Shown here piece after piece: positions 37,716 through 50,700 of a stretch of DNA of 64,000 bases (positions within the stretch are counted from its first letter, which is position 1; each line of letters starts with the position of its first letter). The stretch spans positions 2,096,790 through 2,160,789 of the forward strand of contig CAJHNH020008455.1 of NCBI GenBank assembly GCA_905116865.2, in the 5' to 3' direction. Below the pieces are notes generated by a model. That model was not told the origin of the DNA. It searched no databases and worked only from the letters and a program-made list of their open reading frames with translations. The stretch is from Candidula unifasciata. Lineage: Eukaryota; Mollusca; Gastropoda; Stylommatophora; Geomitridae. A program made the translations under genes and the position numbers.

Positions 37716-37917
37716 CATGGGAGACAGCAAAAATGTGAAACAGTTTCACAAAGAGCTATAAGTAACTCTTTTGTCCCAGAGGCTTTTGTTCAAAAACCAC
37801 TATTTTTTTCATTAAATATTGCCACAAAAATTCTAACTACTTTCTGTGTTGAAGGAATGCAAAGTGAATAAAATACATCACTGTCATTGTCAAATTTATT
37901 TAGTACACACTTATTAA

Positions 37918-38310
37918 GGGTGCTGCGTGGTCTCGAGGCATGGTGTCCGCCTCGAGTTCTAGAGGTTCCGGTTCAATCCCGGCAAGGGCTGGGATTTTTT
38001 CCCATGGACTTAGACTTCTAGTAATTCTCCCTGGTCTCTGGATAGTGTGATTGGACGCCCGTGTGCATTGTTGCGCATGTAAAAAATCTCTTGGCAGTTG
38101 GAAATAAAAAAAGTAGCCTTTGAGTGCTGCCCGGGCAAAAATTGGAGTTAAAATCTACCCACAGTATTTTCAGAATTCTCACTGGTGCTACAGAGTTCGT
38201 ACTGAGCTTCTTTGGACTTAGACTTGAGTTAGAAGAAGAACAGAGCACTAATGGGTTACTACCCATGTGCCATGATGTTGATCTGTTGCTCAAAGCTCAA
38301 ACACTTACTA
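37918..38310 (+). repeat. SINE-C copy, best preserved
   Basis: The head GTGCTGCGTGGTCTCGAGGC with CCGCCTCGAGTTCTAGAGG and a B-box-like GGTTCAATCCC is tRNA-like. The body runs to GCCATGATGTTGATC, followed by AAAGCTCAAACAC. Confidence 0.85.
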
Positions 38311-38789
38311 AGATTTAAATATAAGAAGACACTTGATGAGATATTTGAGACATGTGGGGAATAGTCAGTAATGCATCATGCATTGTCTGGGAGTGAGAGA
38401 GATTAGAGAAAAAACAACAACATTTTTTTACATCAAACATGTAGATTCCAGAATCTCATACTTTTTATTAGTGTTAAAAAAAAAAAAAAACACCAATAGA
38501 CGAAATCTAAATCTTAATTACAACAGAAAGAAATTAGATTAAAGCAAAGTGTACACGTTTATAATAAATTTAACGAAATGCTTTATTGTTATGTCAAGAA
38601 TAGAAACAAATATGTTTAAAATCCTAAAATGTATGATTAAAGTTTTTATAATTGAACTTCAGTAGTAAAAACATGCACAGTGAGCAAGAATAGTGTCATT
38701 CTTTAGATTATCAATAAATTTACAACATCTATTGTCTAATGAAATCTGTTTTGAAAGAATCAGCAATAAAACATTATCAGCAGTAGACA
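38311..38789 (-). other. Presumed CCDC74 3' untranslated region and flank
   Basis: AT-rich, no repeat recognised. On the minus strand AATAAA-type hexamers occur near 38585 and 38463, possible polyadenylation signals for CCDC74. Inference from position. Confidence 0.4.
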
Positions 38790-41700
38790 TCAAGGCAAAA
38801 GGGTCCCAGGCCCCAGCTTGGTTCGCTGCAAGATCTGTGTTCGCTTCCTTCTCTCGATAGCCTTGTTGCCTACAGTGTGTCGCAGTGGTGGGAGGCTGGT
38901 ACTGTCTTGGATGTAAGCTATTTCTGGCCTGGAAACAAAAGTTATTTAAAGTGTCAACAATCTCTTATTGCACAGTAAGGATATTAAATGACTTCAACTT
39001 AATCTTTTTGTCATGACAAGTAGTGAACCCGGCATTTCCATCCATGACTCAATAACGCAAATGCCAATTGCCCGTGAGAAACCTAGTTATTGGTGTTTGT
39101 TTCTGTTTGCGTCATTTAGTGTTTAGGAGGCCTATATATAAAAATATTTTTACCATTAATAACATTAACTCTTTCAGGCCCTTGAATTTTGACAGACTGG
39201 GCCCACAATAATTTCCCCTTTCAAAAATAGCGGAGGTGGTGGTGTAAAAAAAAAAAAGGCAATAGAGAAAAATGTAATATACTTCTAATCCCTACAAAAG
39301 AATTATTTTTCAAGAGAAACGAATGTAAATTTTGATAATGATAATAAGTATATGTTTAATACTGTTGTCGGTTCTGTGGCTAAGTCGATGCGAACGCTTC
39401 GTAATGCCGGGGTGCCAGGTTCGATCCTAGCTGCATGCAATGCGCCTTGCGATAGTTTCGACAGTGGTATCAAGGGGCCGACCGCCGAGAAAGAAATGGC
39501 AAACTACTGGACGTAAATTTGCCTAGAGAAACCACACAACAGCCAGGGGCTGCTGGGGTTGGTTCCTGTAATGGATACGCAACTAACCTTTAATACTGTT
39601 ATAGCTAGTAGGAAAGAAGTATTCAGCAGGTGTTAATTTCACAAGAACCGAATTTAAAAAAAATTAAATTTGTTCAATTTCCTAACAAATTCAAAAATTA
39701 TGATAGGTTTCTGGGTTAGTTTAGCACTCAGGGGCTCTTAGTTCTCACAGAGTGCTGAGCAAAATTTCAGAGAAAAAGAAATGGGCCATTACACACACAC
39801 ACACACTATTTACTTTGTACAGTTATATACAGGCTGTAGCTGCAGTGACATCAATGTAGCTTAGCCATAGTATAGTACAATCTTTTTGTTTAGAGAACCT
39901 TCCTTCTCTTACACCATTTTCTGTGTAAACTCATTAAAATCGCTAGATTCCCAGCAGCTGATTGCTTAGCTGCGCTGGTGTAAGTTCACCGTCCGAATCA
40001 CTTTCTGAAAAACCTACATATTCATTATCATAATTAAAAACATCTGACTGAAGCAATTTCAGAGCTTTGGTCGCAGAAAGACACATTCTGCGACCTGTAC
40101 TTGTGTCTGGAACATTGGTATTCATGGCACTCGAAAAACGAACTTAGAAAATGCACTGCTGAAAAAAATGTAGCTATGAATCCGATCAATCACATGTGGC
40201 TTGGGATATGGAATGTTGTTAAAAGGAAATCGTTAGAGTAACTTTCCCTGAATACTTTCATGATAGTTCTGAACATCAGAAACAAGTACGGAGCCGTGTG
40301 TGAAGCAATATATATGAGACACTCGATTGACGCTGACAGCATTGTTTGAACAAAACGGAACTTCTCAATCAACGCTGACAGTGTTGCTCGGGCTTTAAAG
40401 AGTTAAGGGAAGATGGATTTCTGTGAAAAAAATGGCTTTCTGAAGCCATTACAAAATAGTTTTTTTTTTTTAAGCCAATACAAAATGGCTATTTGATGGC
40501 ATTACAAAACTGCTTTTTGAAGCCACTACAAAAATGGCTTTTTGAACCCATTACAAAATGGCTTTTTGAACCCATTACAAAATGGCTTTTTGAAGCCACT
40601 ACAAAAATGGTTTTTTGAAGCCATTTTGAAGTCAAAATTTGTCCTTAGAGTTAGTGTTGACATTCTAATACAGTCACAGTGTTTTGGTATTAGCCCTCTG
40701 ATACAGTTTTTCAAAGAGAATGCATTCCATTTAATGCTTTACCCAGCTCATATTTCCTGATTATTCCTTTAAAATATTTCAAGAAATAAATTGTAAAAAA
40801 TTAAGTAAATAAATATATTAATGATTTATGTCAAATGGTTCATCATCATCATCAGTTTCCACTTCTGCCGTTGAGCGTTGTGGGAAGGAACAGTCTGCGA
40901 TCCATTATCTGATGGGCAGCAATGGCTGTTGTCATGCCGTGTCAGAGAAGAATCTCTTTAATGTCATTAATCCATGTTCTCCTAGGGCCGCCTCTCACTT
41001 TCACTTCAGATCTCTTCATGTGTAGCACCTGTGTTGGTAGTTGTTCTGGCTGCATTCTTACTAGATGACCAAACCATTTGATCTTTTCTTTCTTAACGAA
41101 TTAGCTGCATAGTGTTGTTCCCACAGTCTGACTGATAACATCATTTCTAACTGTCTCGGATTGTTAAGTTGGCGGCTTTTCTCAGGCATCTCATTTCACA
41201 GGTGTTAAATGTATGTAGGTTAGCCTTTGATAATGTCAAAGTCTGGCACTGGTGGCACAGGGTTAGTATGAATATGCTGTTTATAAGAAAAACGGTTGTT
41301 TTGTTTAAAGGATTTTTCCAGAAAATCCAGTGGGTTCCAGCCTTATTTGTTAAAAATGTTCCAGGGAAATAGGGTTACGCATGACTGAACAGAAGCACTC
41401 TAGATAGTATCTGCAATGTTTTGATATACATTATCAGCTCAGTGTTCAGTTCCTACCTTCCAGTGTTTAAAATTAAGTGACCAAATCAACCTTTTAAGAT
41501 GGATATAACTAGGAGCCCTGATGTTACAACAAATACTACTTTGATGTAACCTGATGTCCTATGGGGGCGAGGGTAGAGTAAGTTTCTGTGACAGAAAATA
41601 AAGTATCTCAGTATTACTGTACAGTGTTACCTTGCCTAAGGAAGATTCATTTTTCTTCTTCTTCTTCTTCGATCCTTCTGTCAGAAAACTTATATCAGGA

Positions 41701-44700
41701 GGCAGGTAGATTTCATGAAAGCTATCGTGCAGTCCATATCCTCTCATGTACCATAGTAGTTGCAGCGGGGAGTGAGGAGAGGTGCTGGCAGATGCTCGAG
41801 GCTCAGAGGAAAGGCAAGACAGACGTTTAATCAGAATGCTACTGGCACCATAAGTATCGGAACTCTTCGCTGGCTGCTGAAGATGGGGACGGAGCGCTTA
41901 TGCGAATGCCCCGAGTGCTGTGATGTCGGTTCTTGAATCAAATCAAATCAAATCATGTACCATAGAGTTTTGTCTTCATTGTGGTTGTAACAGGCCAGAT
42001 TGCCTCTCTGTTGTCAGCATACAGTTGACAGTATTCATTCATTAGCCGCAATCTTCACCAGCCAAAATGTGATGGTGTGAAAATTAAGCTCACAACATCT
42101 CCAAGCTAATGAACATTCGCTGAAACATTCCTTATCGAATCCAAATTTATTAGTCAAGGTTGAAAAACAGCAAACCATATTTTCGTTAGCCAAAACATTT
42201 GTTAGCAGAGTCACTTTTTAGCTGTGTATTGTGTATTTGTCACTGTGTATTGGTTTGGCTGCCCATATGTTTCATTCCCATAGCCATACTACTGTCGTGT
42301 GATTAAATACACACAATTAAACTGTTAGTTTCTGATTTCCTTGTACTTCTGAAAGAATACAAAAGACATTTTAAAAACTCTTAAAATATCACTGTTTATA
42401 AAAACTAGGGCTGTACTGAATATTCGCTTCGTATTCGCTTCGGGGCCGAATAGTGGACCTATTCACTATTCAGTATTCGGCCGAATAGTTGTGGTCGGGT
42501 CGAATACGAATAGTAGCTACCTTACACCCGCTTCTGCATACACAGCTTAATGCTGACAACATGGAACAATTGGTTTTGTTGAAAGCTAATGCAGCTTTCC
42601 TGCATTAACTAAGCTGTCAGTGACAATTTCCAAGTTTAGTTACTTGTTATAGTACTTAGGATTCTTTCAATCCTAGTTATTAGTTACCACAGACTCACTG
42701 AGCGGCGTCCGTGGCTAAGGCGTTGCGAGTCCGACTCGTAAGCCAGCATACCGCGATCGAAACCCACTGCAGGCTGCGTGGATTTTTGTCGTGGTATGAG
42801 ACGTCGCAGGTCGACCCAGCCTAAAATGGGTACCAGGATGGGCTGTCCTGGGAAAGTAAAGACAACTGGCGTAATGCTGACCACATTACCCACAGAGTGC
42901 TGATGGTCTGTAAAAATATGGGACGCTCTGCCCATATGCCCGATGCGCCGAAAGGCGTGAAAAGGGAACTTTACTTTTTTTTTTTTTTTTACAATCTCAC
43001 TGAAGGATGCAGATTGTGAAGATAAGGCCAGCCAGAGAGATGAATGGAGACGAGTGATATCTGCAGCAGTAAACCTCAAGGGCTCAGAATGCTAAAGATA
43101 AGATGACTATTCTGTGCTACTTTATGTGAAGTAAAAGTTCAGCGTAGATTTGACATTACGAATGTTTTTTTAAAAAAGATATATTTTATACACTATACAC
43201 TATTCGTATTCGTATTCGGCCGAATAGTTGGTCCCGCTATTTGTATTCGGCCGAATAGTGAAAATCACTATTCGGTACAGCCCTAATAAAAACTCACAGA
43301 GAAAGAGAGAGATAGATAGAGAAAGAGAAGTGACAGAGGAAAACAAACATTGAATAAGAGAGACTCAGGTTCTCCATTGTGGAGAAAACAAGAATAGACA
43401 CTTGCATCTCACAGGAGTCAACTAATTAGGGGCATCCTTCGAAGTCAGAGTACATCTGCTTAAAGGCAAGGAACCACAAGTCTGCACACACATTACCCAA
43501 ATCTGTGAAACGGATGTGCATGCAACACTCAGGTTCTGGAACAAGGCTAATGCCGGAGGTGGAAGAGCACCCAGAACTTTCCGCCAGAGCTTACAGCCGG
43601 TGAAAGTGGAGAAGAAGAATGTGTGTGTGAGAGAAAGAGAGAGATAGAAAGAGAGAAAGTGAGAAAGACAAAATCACAGAGAGACAGAGAGTAAGAAAAC
43701 ACTCATACACTTAAACACCCACACAGGTAGAGAGTCTACCACAAAGAAAAACATTTGATCTTACAATTTCCTGGTGGCGGTTCTCAAAGGAATTCTGGGC
43801 AAACTTCGTCTTTTCTCTTCCTCCTTGATGCTGTCCTCGGCAACATAAGCTCTAGCCATTAAAAAAGCATCAGGTGTCCACTTGTGAGAATACAGGACAT
43901 CTTTCAGATCTATTTTTAGCCTGTCAAGCTGTAAAAATACAGAAATGTTTGTGTTTTAAAAATCTGGCAGGACCTAGATTTTCTGCTAAACACTGTACTG
44001 TAGGTGTAATCAAGGTATCCTTAGAATTTCTTTGACACCCAAAAAGAGCAACCTGGATGTTCTGAAGGTGGTGAGGGCTCCAAGACAACTTATCACAAAC
44101 ATCACAAACAGACTCTCTTCATTTCCTTTGGGAGTCATGTTATTAGAAGAAGAAAACTGGAACATGTTGTGATCACTGGAAAGAGCTGTGGAAATGAGGC
44201 AGAGGAAGACAGTATGAGATGATTATTGATAGCTTTTTGACATGGTATTTAGGAGTGTCAACACATGAACTTATACCTGCTGCTAAAGATAGCAGATTGT
44301 GGGAGAGGCATGGTCGCCCACGTCAGTCAGCAAGGAATTTTATGATGATGATAATCAAGGTGGTTTTATTTCTTTGTTTCAAAACTAACAGTTGCTCTCA
44401 GATCGACCCAGCACATACAAATGAGTATCCACCTGGGAAGTGAAGAAGGCTGTTGGGAAGCTAACATCACCCACTGAGTGCATATTTGTCTATACAAAAA
44501 TGAGTCAAGCTTCAAATGCCCAATGTGCCCTGGGGTGAAAAGGCTGCTTTACTTTCTGTAGGTATAAATGAAACTCATAAGCTATCGATGTTTCCTTTCT
44601 ACTATTAGAAATGGAGATCTCTGCAGGCTGCTGAAGATGAGGATAGAGTGCTTTTGAGAATATCCTGAGTGTTATGATGTCAGCCATTACTGCAGGAGTT

Positions 44701-47700
44701 GACCATTTTGGCAGTTTAGGCTGGAGGTCTTTGAGTCTGAAGATTTGGGGACACATGGCTAGTGCAGTCATCATGGTCTCCCTTTTTTTGCTCAGAAGCT
44801 TTGTTTATACAATTTTGTGAATTATGTGGAGAAAAAATGAAACTAGAATAATTACAATCATAATCTGAATAAAGAAGTCACAAACAACAGACTGCACAAT
44901 TTATTGCCTGGCATATTTCGCTGTATCTCTTCAGGTGCAACAACAACAAAAAACATGGGCACCCCATGAAAATTCTACCTGTTTCAAAAATTGTACTGGG
45001 CTTTCAGGTCGGCTCAGTTTGAAATGGGTCCCAGGAAATATTTTGGGAAGCCAAAGCAGCTGACCTGATACTGACTGGTCTATGCAAATATGTGGCTAGC
45101 ATCACTGTTCCAGCATGCCCCCCAGGCAAGGAAATGGGTTATTTGAACAAATCTGACAGCAGCTGTACTGATGTCCATCTTTGCAGATTTTTGCCCCTCT
45201 GGTGAAGTCTTCACATTAGTAATAGCCAGGGAACTGCAATTAATCTGCTGCCTGGCAGCAGAGGTGCTGGAACCTAGGAGGAGGGGGTAGGTGGGAGTAT
45301 TAGGCACTTTAAGCACCCCCCCCCCCCATCTACTAAATTTGTAGGAGGCCTTTGTACCCCCCTCCCCTTTCCCCCCCACTAAATTTGTCAGAAGCCTAAA
45401 TACTTCCCCTCTTCCAGATATTCTGCATATGAGACTTTACAGCAGAACCTCTGGGAGAAAGACAAGGGGAAGACCAAGAAACAGATGGATAAATAGTGAA
45501 GCTGAAACTTGCAAAAAGATGAACAAATAAATCCCCCAAGCCACCCCTGAAATGCAAAACAAACATAAAAAGCCATGACACTGGGCTACGACCTGGTATC
45601 AGTGAGACGACAAAACCATGACAGTGGGCGACAACCTGGTATCAGTGAGACGACAAAACCACGACACTAGGCGACAACCTGGTATCAGTGAGACGACAAA
45701 ACCACGACAGTGGGCGACAAACAACCTGGCATCAGTGAAACCACAAAACCACAACACTGGGTGACAACCTGGTATCAGTTAGACGACAACAGAAGAAGAA
45801 GCCTTAGTACCTTCCCTTCCCCACAAATGTATGGTGACTGAACTCCCCCCCCTTCCATATCATGGAAGGAGGTGATATCTGCATGAGTGAGCCTCATGGG
45901 CTGGGAAGGTCAATGAAGAAGAGAAGAAGAAGTAAAAGAATAACACCAGAAAGAAATATACTGATGTTAAACTATAGCACACCTCATGGCTCTGTTGGTC
46001 ATTGACCTGTTGCAGGTGTTTGATCAGGGCTTGACTTTGCTGCAGGTTTAACGGCTGCCCCTTGATCTGCACCACCTGGCCATCTAATTTCATCTGCTCA
46101 GGTACCTCAGAGAGATCAGCAACTCCTTGACTCACCTGATACTTCAGTGCTTCGAATGCTCCTTGCCTGAATATTGCACAGGAAAATATTAGTTACAATT
46201 CTAAGAGCACACTCTTAGCATGCCAGATTAACTCTGTCAGTACCATGGTAGTGTTGTTTCTAACTTACTCTATTCTAAGAAGTTGTTACTTTGTAACTAG
46301 TATTTTGGCCTGTGAAGTTTACCCTCTTGCTCTGGAAAGGCTAGAAGAAAAGTGGTCCTGACTACATTGGAATTCTAGAAAACATCATTACAATAAACAA
46401 TTATACACAGGTCATTAATAAATTTGTAAAAGAATTATTTATGTACATTGTAACATTATGGGTGCAAGTAATTTTTTTCCTGTACAGAAAAAGAGTGACT
46501 TCCCTTCACATTCATTCTCCTTCTATTACTCTAGTTCTTCTTCTATTCCTCTAGTTCTTCATCTATTCCTCTATTTCTTTTTCTATTTCTCTAGTTCTAC
46601 TATTCCTCTAGTTCTTTTATTACTCTTCTTCTTTTATTCCTTTATTCCTCCACAGATCTTGGTCTTTGGTGTTCTAGACCCCTTCTACTGAATTTATTCC
46701 TCCATACCACCGTCTTAAGCCATCCACTTTAATTTCTCACTCTCCATTCCCCGCTGATTTAATCTCTAATGGGTCCAAAGATTTGTCATAAAACTCTGTT
46801 TTCAAATATTTGTAATAAGGCTTCATCTCTTTTAGCTGTGCTGCAAGTTTCAGAGCCATATAAAACAGCTAGGGTAGGAGCCTGTCCTACTCCTAGGTCT
46901 ACCAGGTGGCGGATGGTGGAAAGGCCTCTAGATATAGAGGTTAGCCATGAATATATTGAATAAGTGGCCGTGGACCAAAACAGGTGATGGTCATTGAGAG
47001 GAGGCGAGTTAGTTGATGGGACAGCTAACTCCATAAAATACCTAAAAACTCAACGACATGGCCATCGGCGGGTTAGAGGTGCCATAACCTCCCCCCTCTG
47101 CTGCCTTGCAGGGTGTCTCTTTAGACAAAGGCTATTGGAGTCAAACCATATACAAACAGGCGGAAAGTAAGGGGAAACCACCGCTGAATTATCCCTAGAA
47201 AACCATGCCTTGAAACATAACAAATTCAGATAAGGACGTGAATACATGCTGCAGAAGATCGAGGGTTGTGGAGAGGCATGATAGCCCATGCCAGTCGGCA
47301 AGGCACCTGATGATGATGATGATGATAAACCAACTGGTCTTGTTATACATTGTGATCTTGGTGTTGCAAGAGAGAGACTTTGACTTTAGCAGATGCTGAA
47401 GGGCAGAGTAAACTTTACTTCCAGATTGTATTCTAGACTGTATTTCTTCTCTCAGCACATTGGAGCAGTTGAAGTTTGCGCCCAAGTACTTAAATGTTTC
47501 CGTTGGCTTGAGAGCCCGCATCAGCAAATTAAATAAATCTACAATACCACAAGTATAAACAATAATTAACTGCTTTTTGAACAGTTTGACGATGACACCT
47601 TTGCCAAAACCAATGCAAAGCAGTCTGCTGTCAAATCAATTGCAGTTGAATCGAATCCTCTATTTCAAAATTGTGCAGCAAAATTAATTAAACATAAAAC

Positions 47701-50700
47701 AGTCAATAAAAACCTACTGTCTTCTTCTTTGTTCTTCAGATTGCTCCAACAACTGCATCAAATACTGGTTTTTATTTCTTGTTTCTCTTAGGGCATGCTT
47801 GAGTTCCTTAATCTCTTCCTCCAGAAACACAATTTTCAAATCATTTTTCCGTGAGCCTGCAGGAAGCGAAGTGAAAGAGAGAAAGAAACAAATACAACTA
47901 ACTGGCCAACAGGCAACAGTAATGAATCCCTTTTGGGCCACTGGGTCAGTGTAAAGTAAGTAAAGAACCCCTTTCCACGCCTTTCAGGCGTATTGGGTAA
48001 ATAGGGCTAGACCTATATTTTTCATAGGCCAATGGCACAAGATGGGTGAGGCGGTCAGCATCACGCTGACCACCTTTACTTCCCAGGACTTCCCACTACC
48101 CACTCAAGGCTGGGTCGACCTAGGAGCCAAGGTCATGTTTTTTAAAAGTCTGGCTCCCCCAAGGAGCGTCTAGCCGCTAGACCACGCTGATTCCCAACTG
48201 GGTCAGTGTGTAGGTAGTGTATCAAGTAAAGTAGCACCTTTCAACCTGTGGCCATAGCCCACTGGCTGGCCACAGAAAAGTCTCGGTGGGCCGCCCAAAA
48301 TGTCTGCCTCATCATGTAACATGGCAGGGTAGACAATCTCCTCTTCCAATAATGCTGCCTGCAGAATTTAACACCTCAAGGAAGAGAATCATACAGGTAC
48401 CAATCCCACAAACTCCATTCAGCCGCACAACACAGTAATATTATGGCAACCGAATGTTGCGTGAAACTGCAGCCCAGTCTGGGTTGGGAATAAGGACAAT
48501 ACATCAAGTAGTGATTATATGATTACTGCAAAGCAAGTGTGGCAGCCTACGAGTCAATTCTGTTTCTGTGTTTTATTAACTGTCAGGTTGGCTGCAAATC
48601 AATTTCCCATGTACTGATGGGCCGCAGGTTGTAAAAAAGTTAAGGAACACGGAAGTTGGGCAGGTTGGGCATTTGATGCTAGACTCAAATGTTTATAGAG
48701 CAGCTAGCATACAGTGGGTTATGTGGTCAAAATTGCGTCAGCCGCCTTGACTTTCCTGGACTTTATCTGGTTCCTATTTTAGGCTGAGTCAACCTGGCAG
48801 CAGAGGTCAATTTTGAAAACAAAGTCTGCCACAATGCAGATTTGAACCCAAGACCTTTAGGCTGACAGGGAAGTCTTCTTCTTCTCCTCCTCTTCCTCCT
48901 TCTTCTATCGTTCACCTGAAATAAATTGTCCATATCAGCAATTTTGTCTCTCAAATAAATTTCACTGTTGTTTTTAGTTCGTTCAGCGGTTCACAGAGTT
49001 TACATTCCATTGTTGTTCTTTCTGGCCAAAAGTTTTGCTTTACTGTATCAAATTCGGTGCAGTCTTGGAGCGGTGCAGTCTTGGAGCGGTGCAGTCTTGG
49101 AGCGGTGCAGTCTTGGAGCAGCGCAGTCTAGGAGCGGCGCAGTCTAGGAGCGGTGCAGTCTTGGAGCGGTGCAGTCTTGGAGTACATGTTCTGCTGTCTA
49201 GATCACCTTTCCACAGGTGCACATGGCTGAGACGCTTATCTTGAATTTTGCGTACATGTGGTTACATGACAGGCAAGTGTCTAGCCACTACACGACCGTG
49301 ATTCCTTGAATATACGGTGCTAGACATATTTTTATAGGTCAATCAGCACCCAATGGGTTATGTGGTTATCAGGCAGGTTTTTACTTTGACTTCAACGGAT
49401 ACCCCCACCCTATGACATGCTTAATGCAGGAGGGGGGGGGGGGGGGAGGGGGTGGAGTAGGTCTATTCTTGTTTTTTCCCCAAAGAGGTGCCCTGGAATC
49501 CACAGGGGCAGATGTGGTCACTGCTTTGCTATAACGTTTTGACCAACAGGTGTGTGGTTTCATTCTTATTCTTATGCTGTGTAAAAACATTTGTTTTCCA
49601 ACGTTCTAAACGCCTTTATGAAAGCTGTCATGCAGTCTAAATCTCCCTGTGTACCATACAGCTTTGTCTTCACTGCAGTTACTGGGCCCAGGATACTAGA
49701 TTAATATTTGTATAGACCAATCGGTACTCAGGGGTGGATGTGATCAATGTAACACCAGCTGCCTTTACTTGCCAAGTTATTTCCCATTTTACGCAGGGTC
49801 AGCCAGGAAGCCAAGTGCATTTTTGAAAACTTCAGGTTTGCAGATGAGCATCACTCCACCATTGCGGCGCAGACAAGAATGTTAGTTTCAATACATGGGG
49901 GAATTATTCTTCATAAAATGCACAAAACATGAAAGAGACAACGACCATACCTCCTGGTTTAAACGGTTCATCTAACAGTTTGGAGTATGATGAGGCTGAA
50001 GACATGTCATCTGGAGAAAATAAAAAAAAACAATAAAAAGTATTACATAAAAAAAAAATTAATTTACAAGGAAGATTGCTTTCTCTTCTTTCTCTCGTTG
50101 AATAGGTAAACAAAAAACAAGTCTACAATGTGTATAAATAGGATAGCCTCAACTGAACAGCTGTGCATAACAAGCATAGCATAAATTGAACAACTGTTTA
50201 CTGATATAAAATGTAAAATAAAAGACTTCATTTGTTTAAATCTACTAATTTTTAAAATTTTATTTTTTGTTTTAATCCCTCAATACGAAACATAATAAAA
50301 AACTAAGTACCAGCTTGCAAATAAATTAACATATTTTTCCTGTAGCAATATATGATTGTGAGTTATGGACTTCTCACCATTACTAAAGAACAAAATTAGA
50401 GTTGAAATATTCATTAATAATATCATTATCCCTCTTCATCAAAAAAAAAAAAAAAAGTGTTACAATACCTGCATTTGTTGTCATTTGTTGTTTTCCATCA
50501 GCCTGTAGTTTTCTCCTCTCTTGTTCGTCAAACGCTGACTGTGATGATTTCTGGCTCATTACAATTTTAAACTGTAAATCTGTGGATTAAAAACAGCAAT
50601 TTTATTTCAGTCTACAAAGTGTGCTCCCGCCTGGCAGTGTTGGGGGCAGCTAGCTCTCCTGGGAGGGTTTCAAGCAAAAAGTAGTAAGCTGCTGTCCCGT

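Larger units (their letters stand above)
42406..43285. mobile_element. Composite hAT-type element with perfect 8-bp target duplication
   Basis: 880 bp. The ends are TAGGGCTGTACTGAATATTC and ACTATTCGGTACAGCCCTA, with GGCCGAATAGT repeated near both. Flanks are ATAAAAAC at 42398-42405 and 43286-43293, identical. Between the ends lie a SINE-B (42705-42995) and a LINE 3' tail (43003-43100), and no transposase. It is in CCDC74 intron 7. Confidence 0.9.
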
